This document shows positions 13,301-23,500 of a stretch of 33,772 nucleotides of DNA, one piece after another. Numbering within the stretch: position 1 is the first letter of the stretch; every line of letters starts with the position of its first letter. The DNA lies in IMG/VR virus record IMGVR_UViG_3300042291_000186, positions 1 to 33,772 of that record; one strand, given 5' to 3'. The stretch is from a virus. The translations under genes and the position numbers were made by a program. A model generated the notes under the pieces. That model did no database searches and had not been told where the DNA came from. It was given only the letters and a program-made list of their open reading frames with translations.

Positions 13301-15151
13301 TTACAGATTGGCTGACCAAGCCCAAAATCCACTAGGTGCTATTGTATATAATTTTGCGATTCCTAGATCAATACACCAGATTCTACATTCTGTACCAATT
13401 TGGTGGGTGACTGCGGGATAAACTTTCTCAATAATCTGTGTGCCAATGTCGGCGTCTAACGTAACTCCGGCTAAAAACGCAGTATCAGCCGATAATCCTA
13501 ATGGCGCACTGCTAATTAATGACTGTACTGTTTGTAAATTTACAGCATCTGTAGGGTCTTGAGGGTTTGAAACATTGATGATTTTTCTACTACTAACATC
13601 AACGTTCCCGGTTCCTTTAGGGAGCAATACTACATCGCCCGATGCAAAACTATTACTAGTATAACTAATTGTGTTTCCATCAATACTAGTTCCGCAAGAA
13701 GCTAAATTACTGTATACTTGTAAAGTTCTTAATGTGCCTACTCCGGTTAAACTAGAATTAACTACCGAACTACCAAGAGTTGTGTAGTTTAATGTTTGAA
13801 TACCATTAATATAGTATGCTTTAGAACTAGCAATATTAAAATTTTCTGAGCTTGTCCACCCCGGAATTGTAGACGACCATGTTAAGGTTTTATCACCGTC
13901 TAACCCACCTTCTATAGATATCCCGCCGCCATCAGCTGTAGTATTTGACGGCGAAGCAACTTTTGCTAATTCAATTAATTTATCGGCTATTTCAATATTA
14001 ATAGTGTTAACGGAAGTTAAATTGCCCTCAACTGTTAAGCTACCTCTAATACGAGTATCACCGTTGACATCCAACGTAGTTGTCGGAGTGTCCGTATATA
14101 TCCCAACATATTCGTTATTAGCGTTAACAAAAATACTAGCTTGTAATCCGTTGGCAGCATTTTTTGATGAGACTTGGAAATTTTGATTAGATATATTTGA
14201 TGCTAATTCAAAAAGTGCGTTACTGACTGTTACTTGCGATTGTGTGCTTCCGCCAAGAATCAACGGAACTACGTTAGTAATAGTTACTGTACCGTTGATA
14301 GACGCATCGCCGGAATTACTTATGAAAGTATCTGCAGTTTTTAAATCTCCGTTACTGTCAACTAACGCATTTGCTCTAGTAGTAGTAACATCAAATTTTA
14401 AATTAGTTAATGTACTTGCGTTAAAGCCAGGAGCAATAATTACTTGTTTCCAATAAGCGATATCTGTAGGCAGGGTGCCGAGTGGCACACTTGATGTTGT
14501 TGCTTCATAAATGAAAGTAGGCGGAGTATTTGGATTACTTCTATATGTTACTCTATCTCCCCTGATGTAATTAATAGACGCACTAAAGGTCGGGCCTTGA
14601 AACTCAAGTCCTAAGCCGCCGCCGTCTACTGATGGAATAAATTGGTTGTTGCTAAAAATTCCTAATAAGATACCACCAACTTTAAATAAAATAATAGTTC
14701 GGGGGTTATCGTTAGTATCAGTTACGTCAACTACTTCGCAACCAGTTATTCCCTGAAACGTTGAATATGGAGGGCCTGCTAGTATTGTAGACACGCCGTC
14801 ATTAAAATATAACTGTTTACGTCTGCTATCGATCCAGATGTCACCTTGACCAATAGTTGAAGGGATAGTATTGGAAACAATACTACCACCACTTACTTTA
14901 AAACCTGAACCGTCGTAGATTTTTAATCGGCTTTCACTGGTATCAAACCATAGTTGTCCTTGAATTGGATTGTTTGGCGAGCTAGTATTGGCAAAATTTT
15001 CTAGTAAGTGAACAAAATTTTCATTAAATGCTTCACCATAACTACTGGCATTCTTTCCAACTAGGGTTAAATCAGTAGCTGTTTGGTCAACAGTACCGTC
15101 GACTATTTCTGTTAATACAGATCCATCAGTTTTGTTGATTATGTAGCTCAT
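13301..15151 (-). CDS. Tail fibre-like protein with shared N-terminal module, 616 aa
   Basis: The N-terminal module (about 1-120) matches the neighbouring fibres: DGTVD, LVGKNASSYGE, NENFVHLLENFAN, PIQGQLWFD, LKIYDGSGFK, GDIWID. A segment with INYIRGDRVTYRSN, FIYEATTSS and AYWKQV fits the pattern of a type 5/12 carbohydrate-binding module (aromatic - GD.V.Y - Y.A - W). It is followed by VGIYTDTPTTTLDVNGDTRI, a motif common in trimeric phage fibres, and a long beta-rich C-terminal part. The 616-residue product is probably a trimeric adhesin. Its start overlaps the collar fibre stop as ATGA. I chose the ATG at 15149-15151 on this basis. Confidence 0.78.
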   Translation of the reverse strand: MSYIINKTDGSVLTEIVDGTVDQTATDLTLVGKNASSYGEAFNENFVHLLENFANTSSPNNPIQGQLWFDTSESRLKIYDGSGFKVSGGSIVSNTIPSTIGQGDIWIDSRRKQLYFNDGVSTILAGPPYSTFQGITGCEVVDVTDTNDNPRTIILFKVGGILLGIFSNNQFIPSVDGGGLGLEFQGPTFSASINYIRGDRVTYRSNPNTPPTFIYEATTSSVPLGTLPTDIAYWKQVIIAPGFNASTLTNLKFDVTTTRANALVDSNGDLKTADTFISNSGDASINGTVTITNVVPLILGGSTQSQVTVSNALFELASNISNQNFQVSSKNAANGLQASIFVNANNEYVGIYTDTPTTTLDVNGDTRIRGSLTVEGNLTSVNTINIEIADKLIELAKVASPSNTTADGGGISIEGGLDGDKTLTWSSTIPGWTSSENFNIASSKAYYINGIQTLNYTTLGSSVVNSSLTGVGTLRTLQVYSNLASCGTSIDGNTISYTSNSFASGDVVLLPKGTGNVDVSSRKIINVSNPQDPTDAVNLQTVQSLISSAPLGLSADTAFLAGVTLDADIGTQIIEKVYPAVTHQIGTECRIWCIDLGIAKLYTIAPSGFWAWSANL

Positions 15152-17259
15152 TGTAGGACACCAGTAAAAATAATATAATTCATTGTAATGTACGGGTTCA
15201 TTGTACTGATAGAATCACCAACTCGAGATGCTGATACGCCGCCGCTATTTGGCAATCCGTATCCAGTTGCTCCGGCTGATAGACCGTACCCTGAAATTGT
15301 TCCGCCGTCTGCGGCGCCTGTTGGGCTACCACCAGCAAAATATTGTAATCCAGATTCGCTTTGAAGCGTGTGTTTATGCTCTGGAAGATTATTGATTTGA
15401 ATACTAATCTCTTCTGAACCGTTACTTTCTCCAATATTATCTGCCGATGTAGCAGTAACTCGATTAGCACTGCCTCCGCCTGCGTCAATTAAAATAGTTG
15501 GATCGTCTTTATCTGGAACTGTGGTATCGTTATCCATACTATCTGGTCCCATCGGGAATCTACCACGTAAATCTGGTAACGCAAACGTGTTTTTACCGCG
15601 AAGGCCTAATCGTTTATATGTATAACCAATTATTCCAAATAATTCTGGATACTCACTAATACGTACTTCGCCTCCATCGCATAACAAATAACCGTTTGGT
15701 AATACTGTTCCAGCAAACGGCATTAAACACCCAATTGGAACTGTTGGAATATTAGAAACAAACGATTGTTTTGTAACACGTTTAAGTCCACTGTCAACTC
15801 CCGATCTATATACTAATAATTGATCATCATTATTTGATTGGGTAACTTGCGGTTTTCCTGTAATAAGGTTTTGACTGATAGATGTAGTAAATTCAATAAG
15901 GCCAGGCGGACGACCAGTTTGAGGGGTCTGGCCGTCAAACTCTACGTTGTCACTTGCGACATCGCCAATTAATCTAAAAGTAGTAGCACTAGATAACTTT
16001 GCCGCTGATCCTGAGATGCTGCCTGATAGTGATCCTGTAAATGATCCGTTAAAACTACCAACAAATGACTGGGCATATATGTTTCTAAAACGTCTAGTGC
16101 TTGATCCAATATCGTAAATAGCATCTGCTGAATTATTTGGGCCAGGTAAAATAACAGGAAATGTAAATGGATTACCGTCAATATCAAAATAACTTGTTAC
16201 AATTTGTCCTGATGTAAAAATATTATTTCCAAATGTAGATGTTGATAATATTTCTAGTGTGTTACTTGAAACACCGCCAGAGGATGTAATATCTCCGTTA
16301 GTAATAATGTTTCCATTTACGTCTAACGCCTCTTGCGGAGTGATTGTATTAATACCAACTCTACTGTTTGAATCTACGTGAACTACTGTTGTTACTATTC
16401 CGTCGTTGGCAGTCAACTTAACACCAATGCTGCCGCCGCTAGTTTTAGAATATAAAATAGTTGACGATAATTCTTGACCAATGTTAAAACTTAAATCACT
16501 GCCAATACTAATACCGCCACTTGCTCTAATGTTTAACGGAGTATTAGAGGTACTAATTATATCGCCTCTAAGAAAATTGCTTGCCGCTACTGGAGATCCG
16601 TTGACTACTAGCGAATCTGCTTGGCTAGCAGTTCCCCACATTTTTGTTGGGGATACTAAACTGTCAGCATCAACAGTACTAATATTAAAGCCTTGACCAA
16701 TTGTAGTAAACCCTGGGATGAATAATTTAGGTTTAAATGATTCTTTACTTAATATTGCTACTTTACTATTGTTTGCAAAGAATGAAATTACGCTGTGAGA
16801 AATATTATTTGAATCAACAATAGTTTCAACATCCGGGCCTGTTTTTGCACCTGAACTGTATTGCGGTCCAATTAATAACCAGTTAGATCCAGAATACACA
16901 TGAAGTTGCTGAGTGTTTGTGTTAACCCAAAGATCACCAATTATGCCTACACTCGGTGCTGTTGGGAATTTTTTAACACTGCCCGCGGCCGTCCATACTG
17001 TACCGTCATATACTTTTAATAAATTAACATCTGGACTGTTGTCGTACCATAGTTGGCCTTCAATTGGTTGTGATGGTGCTGTGTTTTTAGCAAAATTTTC
17101 TAACAGATGTAAGAAATTTTCTGCCATGTAAGACGCATAACCAGCATAATTTTTTCCAACAAATTTTAAATCAGTTTGAGAATTAACTGTTTGATCTTCA
17201 ACCGTAATTGGCGGTTTACTTGGATTTGTAGTTTCGGTGTATTTGACTTGATATGACAT
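15148..17259 (-). CDS. Tail fibre with phage tail-collar domain, 703 aa
   Basis: A 703-residue fibre. Residues 1 to about 125 are the shared module (LKFVGKNYAGYASY, ENFLHLLENFAK, PIEGQLWYD, LKVYDG). The middle is beta-rich with VGINTITPQEALDVNGNIIT. From about 508 the Tail Collar domain begins: PIGCLMPFAGTVLPNGYLLC, YPELFGIIG, and FALPDLRGRFPMG. This is the domain of T4 gp12-like short tail fibres. EHKHTL (about 627-632) gives an HxH like the metal-binding pair in gp12, and the end reads TMNPYITMNYIIFTGV. It probably binds the host surface. GGAG at a suitable distance supports the start. Confidence 0.85.
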   Translation of the reverse strand: MSYQVKYTETTNPSKPPITVEDQTVNSQTDLKFVGKNYAGYASYMAENFLHLLENFAKNTAPSQPIEGQLWYDNSPDVNLLKVYDGTVWTAAGSVKKFPTAPSVGIIGDLWVNTNTQQLHVYSGSNWLLIGPQYSSGAKTGPDVETIVDSNNISHSVISFFANNSKVAILSKESFKPKLFIPGFTTIGQGFNISTVDADSLVSPTKMWGTASQADSLVVNGSPVAASNFLRGDIISTSNTPLNIRASGGISIGSDLSFNIGQELSSTILYSKTSGGSIGVKLTANDGIVTTVVHVDSNSRVGINTITPQEALDVNGNIITNGDITSSGGVSSNTLEILSTSTFGNNIFTSGQIVTSYFDIDGNPFTFPVILPGPNNSADAIYDIGSSTRRFRNIYAQSFVGSFNGSFTGSLSGSISGSAAKLSSATTFRLIGDVASDNVEFDGQTPQTGRPPGLIEFTTSISQNLITGKPQVTQSNNDDQLLVYRSGVDSGLKRVTKQSFVSNIPTVPIGCLMPFAGTVLPNGYLLCDGGEVRISEYPELFGIIGYTYKRLGLRGKNTFALPDLRGRFPMGPDSMDNDTTVPDKDDPTILIDAGGGSANRVTATSADNIGESNGSEEISIQINNLPEHKHTLQSESGLQYFAGGSPTGAADGGTISGYGLSAGATGYGLPNSGGVSASRVGDSISTMNPYITMNYIIFTGVLQ

Positions 17260-17262
17260 TTA

Positions 17263-17871
17263 TTATACTCCGCCCAATCCAGTTAAACTTTGAATACGCA
17301 CAGTATAGTCAACCTGAATTAATCGATTTAACGATTTTTGTACAGGATGAAATACTACATGAGTTAACAATAAACTTTGACCAGTAGAACTGTATGATTT
17401 AAGACCCAACTCGTCAAACACATATGCGCTTTCATTGTTAGTAGTAGTATCGTACGCCGATTGGCCGCTAGGCTCGCCGTAGTCTAGTAGACAGGTAATA
17501 AACACATCAGTGTAATTTGTACCAGTAACGTGTCTAGTTTCTACAAAATTGCGAGTTGGATCAACGTTATTACTGCTTCTATCGTCAACAATTTTAGTGT
17601 AAGTTTCGTTGTATAGACTAGCATTTGATCCCGAACTATTTGGAGTTAAATAGGTAATAATACCAGTTGGATCAATTGCTGTTCCGCCATTGCCAAAGGC
17701 CATTTGATATATAAAACCTTGGCCGCTGTTAGCGATGCTCTGAGCTAGTGCTATACTAATATTTTCGTAATGAACAGCATTACGCTTATTAATAAAAACT
17801 TCACCAGAAGCGGGGTCGTGAATCTTAATATGACCCTCTACATGAATTCCCGTTGTATCTTTACTCTGCAT
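17263..17871 (-). CDS. Probable virion structural protein, 202 aa
   Basis: A 202-residue protein, mostly beta, starting MQSKDTTGIHVEGHIKIHD. Visible blocks are FINKRNAVHYENISIALAQS, FIYQMAFGNGGTAIDPTG, YVFDELGLKS, and HVVFHPVQKSLNRLIQVDYT. This pattern is one I recall as a conserved structural protein in marine T4-like phages, lying close to tail fibre genes. The exact role (baseplate or fibre attachment) is not known to me. Three bases separate its stop from the collar fibre start. GAGAG and a GATAAATA motif precede the ATG, so it may start a late transcript. Confidence 0.7.
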   Translation of the reverse strand: MQSKDTTGIHVEGHIKIHDPASGEVFINKRNAVHYENISIALAQSIANSGQGFIYQMAFGNGGTAIDPTGIITYLTPNSSGSNASLYNETYTKIVDDRSSNNVDPTRNFVETRHVTGTNYTDVFITCLLDYGEPSGQSAYDTTTNNESAYVFDELGLKSYSSTGQSLLLTHVVFHPVQKSLNRLIQVDYTVRIQSLTGLGGV

Positions 17872-17891
17872 AATGCTCTCTCTTTATCTTA

Positions 17892-17899
17892 TATTTATC
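17892..17899 (-). promoter_or_regulatory. Possible T4-type late promoter motif
   Basis: The minus strand reads GATAAATA, the same octamer as at 222-229 on the plus strand, 20 bases before the start at 17871. The 60-base gap after the protease gene is one of the longer ones in this operon, which fits a promoter. Confidence 0.4.
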
Positions 17900-17931
17900 A
17901 ATGTGTATAATGTGATAGTTTAATTGGCTAG

Positions 17932-19581
17932 TTAGCCTCTATTCCTTACTCGTACTCTAGGATAAACTGCTCCAGAGACGCCTCTAAGTTTGTAAGTATT
18001 ACTTGAAGAAACATTACCAGACAGCAACCTTTCTAGTTTATAAAACAAATATCGATTGTTTGACTCTGTTCCCAGCGATGTAAAATCGCCTGCGTTGCCA
18101 CCAGTTGACGATATTTGTGATTTTTTAGAAGATGAAATTAAGTATGATAACGCTTCAGCTTGAGTTAATGTTTGTTGCTGTTCTGATAGACACGCAAGGC
18201 ACCCAGTAACTTGAGGGCCTGACATGCTAGTGCCTGAAATAGATCCTAATTTATAGCTAGGATTTCTTGGATCATTTGCTAGTGTAATGCCAAATTCAGC
18301 TGCAGCTCCAGAGTCGTATACTGCGCTAATAATATTTTTGCCCGGAGCATAGATTGATACTCTAGATCCGTAATTACTAAAATTAGTCTTATATTCCTGT
18401 GTTACCGTGTCAATAGCACCTACAGAAATTGCGTTATCACTGTTTGGTGAAGATCCTCGACTATGAAAATATGTAGATCCACCGGACACAATACTATTGT
18501 TATAATCCGAAGATGCTAGTGTAGCTGTTGGCCAATAACTATTACCTGCGCTAACCACTGTTATTACTCCATCAGCAATTGCATCCTCAATATCGGCATC
18601 AACTGCGGCAGTCCGTGCTGGCATCCTATAAAGATAGTTACCTCCCGGAACTGGTACTCCATTAGATTCTAAAGTGATTTTTTTAGTTGCGTCTAATCCA
18701 GTAACTGCTACAGTAGCTCCTCGATATGTTAGTGAGGTAATCCCGCTGAGATAAATTGCTCCGTATGAGTAGCCCCAGCTGTTATTACACACTGTTGGAT
18801 TCCGTCTACCAGTAGCAGGATTTATTGGCTTCTTTTTATGAAACTCTCTTATATAATCAAAAATATATACAGACCAGTCACCAGCAGGGCCGTTGCCTCC
18901 TGCGTAAATAAATTCCATATTATAAATGTTGGCATCTCGGGCCCAGCCCTGAGTGTTACCAGCAACAGTACCAGCAACGTGAGTTCCGTGGTTGCTAGAA
19001 ATGTTTGTATAACTGTATGATCCAGAAGTACTATATCCTAAACTTGCGCTGTGTTGAAACCAATCATATTGTACAGCTCTTGACCCTCCAGTACCGTCAG
19101 CATTAACAGCAAACTCTGGATGATTAAAATTTATGTGAGCATCAACTATTACAACATCAACATTTTTTCCAGAACTAGTAGTAGACACTGTTTGTGTTGT
19201 TTGTGTAAACGCACCGTTAGTCCCCCAATTAGATAACGGTTGTCCTGCGGCAACTCTATATAATCCCCAATTTTTATCATTAGTATCGACGGTTGCGCTT
19301 TTTTCAAAATTTCCAGATTGTACCCAGTGGGGCAATGCCTCAATACCAAGCGCACTTGGCAACTGTTCTACTGCTAGTACTCTAGGGTCGTTGCGCAATT
19401 GTTCGGCTTCAGCTTCAGTGATAAGAAAATGTGTATTCCTACTAATTTCTCTACGTTGACTAACTGTAACTTGTCTGTTAGGAATATATAAATCACCACC
19501 AGCAGTTTCCATATCGTCAAGCAGAGACGTAGCATCGTCCATTGTCTTAGCAGTTACAATATATTCTATTAAGTCTGTCAT
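17932..19581 (-). CDS. Subtilisin-like serine protease (S8) with I9-like propeptide
   Basis: A 549-residue protein with a full S8 protease signature. The catalytic residues read as D147 (VVIVDAH), H198 (HGTHVAG) and S452 (GTSMSGP), with the oxyanion asparagine N347 (VVSAGN). Residues 1 to about 78 fit an inhibitor I9-type propeptide, ending with LRNDPRVLAVEQLP. There is no secretion signal, which fits a virion-associated or intracellular phage protease rather than an exported one. The C-terminal tail ends in PRVRVRNRG. It lies between a repeat fibre and other virion genes, one base from the upstream stop, so it is likely made with them. Possible roles are processing of fibres or the giant protein, or cleavage of host surface proteins. 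Confidence 0.9.
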   Translation of the reverse strand: MTDLIEYIVTAKTMDDATSLLDDMETAGGDLYIPNRQVTVSQRREISRNTHFLITEAEAEQLRNDPRVLAVEQLPSALGIEALPHWVQSGNFEKSATVDTNDKNWGLYRVAAGQPLSNWGTNGAFTQTTQTVSTTSSGKNVDVVIVDAHINFNHPEFAVNADGTGGSRAVQYDWFQHSASLGYSTSGSYSYTNISSNHGTHVAGTVAGNTQGWARDANIYNMEFIYAGGNGPAGDWSVYIFDYIREFHKKKPINPATGRRNPTVCNNSWGYSYGAIYLSGITSLTYRGATVAVTGLDATKKITLESNGVPVPGGNYLYRMPARTAAVDADIEDAIADGVITVVSAGNSYWPTATLASSDYNNSIVSGGSTYFHSRGSSPNSDNAISVGAIDTVTQEYKTNFSNYGSRVSIYAPGKNIISAVYDSGAAAEFGITLANDPRNPSYKLGSISGTSMSGPQVTGCLACLSEQQQTLTQAEALSYLISSSKKSQISSTGGNAGDFTSLGTESNNRYLFYKLERLLSGNVSSSNTYKLRGVSGAVYPRVRVRNRG

Positions 19582-19582
19582 A

Positions 19583-20497
19583 TTAATCCTCTATTTTTAC
19601 TAAAGTCAATGTTATTGTAATTGCTGCAGGCACAGCTCCTTTATTAACAATCTTAATAGGAATGTTAGATGTTGGAACTACTTCGTTATTAAACCCAATT
19701 GTGCCGGGACTAATTACAATAATCTCTGCGCCAGCAGTAATGACTTCCGCAATTACACCAGATCCAGGTAAAGGATCAACAGTTTGTAATCTTGTTGAGT
19801 CTGCGGTCCTAGATGATGTGTCTGTATACAATGTTACCCAGGCAGAGGCCGATGCTTGTATCTTAAATAACAAATATGATTTGAATCCAGATATATCAAA
19901 CGTGCCAGTTGCTCCTGCTGCCAATGTGCCGCTAGTTACTGTCACTGTTGTTCTGTTTACAGCCACTGCCGTTGGTACAGCTGAAATTGCCCCATCTGTA
20001 ATTGTAATTGTTGAACCGTCAACTTTAACTCCACCTAATGTAAAATTAGTAGCCGTGGGCAATGTATAAGAATACGGCGCAGTTATTACCCCATCTGTAA
20101 TTGTAATTGTTGAACCGTCAACTTTAACTCCACCTAATTGTCCAGCGGCACTAACTTCTGCTATAGGTAAAGAATATGAATACGTTGAAGAAATTACACC
20201 ATCTGTAATACTAATAGATGTGCCGTCAACCTTCACACCCCCTAGTACTCCGGCACTTGTACCAGCAATGGGCAGTGTGTATTGCTGATCATCTGCCGAC
20301 AAAATGCCGTTATTAATTGACAACCTGCCGCCTACTTTGACACCACCTAATTCTGTTGTTGTAGCAGCCGGTAATGAATAAGATAAAGAATTGTAAAGTT
20401 CAGTAAAATTTTCATTAATTTTCTGTGCGCCGGATCGGAGTGTATCTCCATTTCCGTCATTAGCAATTTGTCCTGTTTGAATTTCCTGATATGCCAT
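19583..20497 (-). CDS. Repeat-containing tail fibre-like protein, 304 aa
   Basis: A 304-residue protein. The N-terminal segment (TGQIANDGNGDTLRSGAQK, then INENFTELYN) is a module I know from many marine phage structural proteins. Four copies of an LGGVKV-type repeat follow, beginning near residues 50, 85, 121 and 154; the later copies read LGGVKVDGSTITITDG. They are separated by YSYSLP-type linkers, so the part is a repeat shaft. The C-terminal 130 residues form a beta-rich, cysteine-free domain with FDISGFKSYLLFKIQ. AAGGAT precedes the start. It follows the giant gene by five bases and is one base from the protease gene. It is probably part of the tail or a fibre. Confidence 0.75.
   Translation of the reverse strand: MAYQEIQTGQIANDGNGDTLRSGAQKINENFTELYNSLSYSLPAATTTELGGVKVGGRLSINNGILSADDQQYTLPIAGTSAGVLGGVKVDGTSISITDGVISSTYSYSLPIAEVSAAGQLGGVKVDGSTITITDGVITAPYSYTLPTATNFTLGGVKVDGSTITITDGAISAVPTAVAVNRTTVTVTSGTLAAGATGTFDISGFKSYLLFKIQASASAWVTLYTDTSSRTADSTRLQTVDPLPGSGVIAEVITAGAEIIVISPGTIGFNNEVVPTSNIPIKIVNKGAVPAAITITLTLVKIED
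19990..20138 (-). repeat. Two identical 50-base direct repeats inside the fibre gene
   Basis: Bases 19990-20039 and 20089-20138 appear identical over 50 positions, with a period of 99 bases (33 codons). They encode LGGVKVDGSTITITDG and one codon more. A third, diverged copy lies at about 20194-20245 and a fourth at about 20295-20350. The two identical copies suggest recent duplication or homogenisation. Confidence 0.8.
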
Positions 20498-20502
20498 TTT
20501 TA

Positions 20503-23500
20503 TTATCCTTGATCAAATGTTATAGTGTTACTGTCAAATGTTCCATTAGTGTTGTCAAACGTTGATGTTATCGGAGCATTATCTTGTGTAGGTATATTAA
20601 ATTCAGTATACCATACACCCGGTTCTGCTTTTAAGAACCCTGATATTTTGTTGTTATCATTTAATATATTAGTTTCGCTGTCCCAATAAGTTAAAGTACG
20701 TTTAACAACAGTGACTTGTGTACCAAATGCTAGCGGAGTAGCTAACGTTAGCTGTTTTGATACCCCGTCAACTGTAAATTCTGCGTCAAATTGTACGTCG
20801 CCATTGGTACTGTCTGGATGATTGTTTACATTATAAACAGAATATGCGTCTTTCTTTAGACGAATGTTACCAATAAAGAATGACCAGTTTGCTATGTCAG
20901 TGTGGAACAAATTAGAACTAGTGTGTGCTGTTGTACATTTGTAAGTGTAACTACCTAATGTTACAAACATTCCAACATCATATGTCACGCTTGCCGCCCA
21001 CTCGGCTCCAATATTATATCCGCCTACAAATACTTCAATATCATGTGGCAACGTCTTAACAACATTAGTAGAAGTATTAAAAGTGTATAATCCTGGCGTA
21101 ATTTTAATTAAATTAACAATGTTAGAACCATCTGCTATTACTTGTTCAACAATTATATTTTCAATATAAGGAATAGTTTCACTTGGTCCAATATCTTGAA
21201 CAAACGATCCGGCACGATGTACAGTAGGAGTGCCAGTGCCTAATGTGCCTCGACGTAGTTGGCTTAAAATATTGCCAGTCTTGGTAAAGTATTCAATACG
21301 CTCGCCTCGGATTTCAATTACTCCTGGCTTATTTACAGTAGGGTTTGGCTCGTCAAATTTACTAGCATCAACAACCACAATACTAGTATCGTTCCATTCT
21401 AAATTACGAACTAACGAAGTTTGTTTGTTCAAACTTAATCGTTTATAGTGAACACGATTTAACATATCTTTAAATTGCATGTATGAAATACCAGGCTTCA
21501 ACACATTGCTACTGAATGTTAGTAATGTAAATTCATCGTTAGCTGCAGGGCTCGTTGATAATGTAACACTTTGTTTGTCTGAATTTAATTTAAAATCAAC
21601 ACTAGGTACCAGTAACTTACCGTTGCGCATGACCCACACGTAATTATCGCTAATAACAGTTCTATCTAATGTTATTGTACCGCCTGATATACCAGTATAA
21701 TTAAAATATTCAATAGTATCTGGCGTAAAGTTAATATTAGACGATACTGTAACTAGTGTTCGTTGAATATCCAATATATCATGCTTGTAAGAACTTATAA
21801 TTTCAACAACATTTAATGAATTGTATACTTCATTAAACACAATTTGCGGCTGAGTATTATTAATTCCAGGCAAGTATGTATAGAAACTACCTACTGTTAG
21901 ACTATCTTTTATTACGCTAATAACTAATTGTTGATTAACATATAAATTACGAATACGTGCTGTTATCTTAATATTAATTCCGCTAAGATCTACAACGTAA
22001 TCAGTACCTAACACAAGCATAGTGTTACCAACATATACTGTAATATCAGCAATATCTAAACCGTACTGTTGATATTTGTTTTTATCAATGGCATATATTA
22101 ATTTGTTTGATTTAATTTTATAATAAATGTTGTTTGCCGCTGGTAAAATTGTTTGGTCAACTCTTACAATCATGCTAGTTTCGGCAGGAAGACTGTTTCC
22201 AATTTTATTTTGAAGAGCATATGTTGACGTACCGTTTAATAAATCAGTTGAAGGATCGCGATTTTGGCGGCCATCGGTAGCAATTCTTTCAGTTTTAGTT
22301 ACAGCAAAAGTTTGTTCATTGCCACTGACAATTACAAAGTTTATAATAGTGCCAGTAGGTGGAGCAGAATCAAATCGTATGCCAACACGTTTATTGCTTT
22401 CATACGTAGCATCTGTTTCAAATAACTCAACTGCTTCAGGAATACCGTCAAGATATACTAAAGATGTAATATCTGACAACCACGGTGCTTTGGTAATAAA
22501 TTCAGTAGTTGAGCCGTTGCCAACAAAATAATCAAGATCTAAAATATTTGAACCGCTAAATCCAAAGCTGAATATTGAAACAATTTGCGTGTTTGTTGGA
22601 GCAGTATTAAACTTAATAGTACGAGTATTAAAATTAACAACGTAATCGTCGTTCATTGTTTTAATAACCGACGCAGATACGCCGTCAGTTATTTTTACAA
22701 TTACTGCCTGTGGACTATTAATTTGTTGAGTAATAGCATAATCAACTGTACTGTTGTCTCCAATATAATTATCTACTTTAATATTGGCAGAACCTGCGCT
22801 AGGTTTTTCGTATACTTTAATAGCAACAGTATCAAAAATTTGTCCCGGAACAACTTCTTCTGTAGCAGGGCTAGTTGTAGGCGTAACAAATCCGTCTCCG
22901 TCAACAATAATATCTTCAGCATTTAAACCAGTAGCAGAGCTATAAGCTAAGTTGCCGCCTGTTAACGCAGTATCATAGTCTGCTTCTTGAGGCTTAATTG
23001 AACCGTCACTAGTACTCTTACGAAAGATAAATTCATCTCCAGCATTTACAGTATATCCACTAGGAATAGTAATCACATCCGCGTCGCCGTTGCCAACAAA
23101 CGTGGCAACTACGTCAGGATCTAATCTAACTGGATCTAATGGCGAACTAATTGTTATTGTGCTACCGGCAGGTGCTAATTGAGCCAGCGTTATTAATCCA
23201 ACTATGCTAACTGTATAGTCAATATTTTTTACTAATGTGCGGGTAACAACTATATTACTGCCAATTCCAATAATTCCAAATATAATTTGATCTAGGCGTA
23301 AAGATGTTGCATTAATTATTTCAGTAACTTTTGTGTTATAACCAAAAATATTGTTAGCACTAGTTGTAATAATATCATTTATATTAATTCCCGCTGTGCT
23401 TGGCACTGATAAGATATATCCGCCAGCCGCATTTTCTACAGTAGTAGTAACAGTTTTAGATATCACTACCTTTAATGACTCGGCGGCAGTATTGTACTGA

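Noticed and set aside
19662-20069. A 135-residue plus-strand frame opposite the repeat fibre gene
   Set aside because: It is the antisense of the low-complexity repeat gene; its Val/Thr/Pro-rich content follows from the repeats, and it has no convincing start signal.
19990-20350. Regularly spaced repeats resembling a CRISPR array
   Set aside because: The units are in frame, encode a protein repeat, have a 99-base period and no variable spacers of constant length; no cas gene is present.
11720-20497. A diversity-generating retroelement acting on the fibre genes
   Set aside because: No reverse transcriptase gene and no template/variable repeat pair were seen in the window; the shared fibre module is at the N-terminus, not at the tip.
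22585-22926. A 113-residue plus-strand frame with serine and asparagine runs inside the giant gene
   Set aside because: It is antisense to coding sequence and has no ribosome binding site or recognisable motif.
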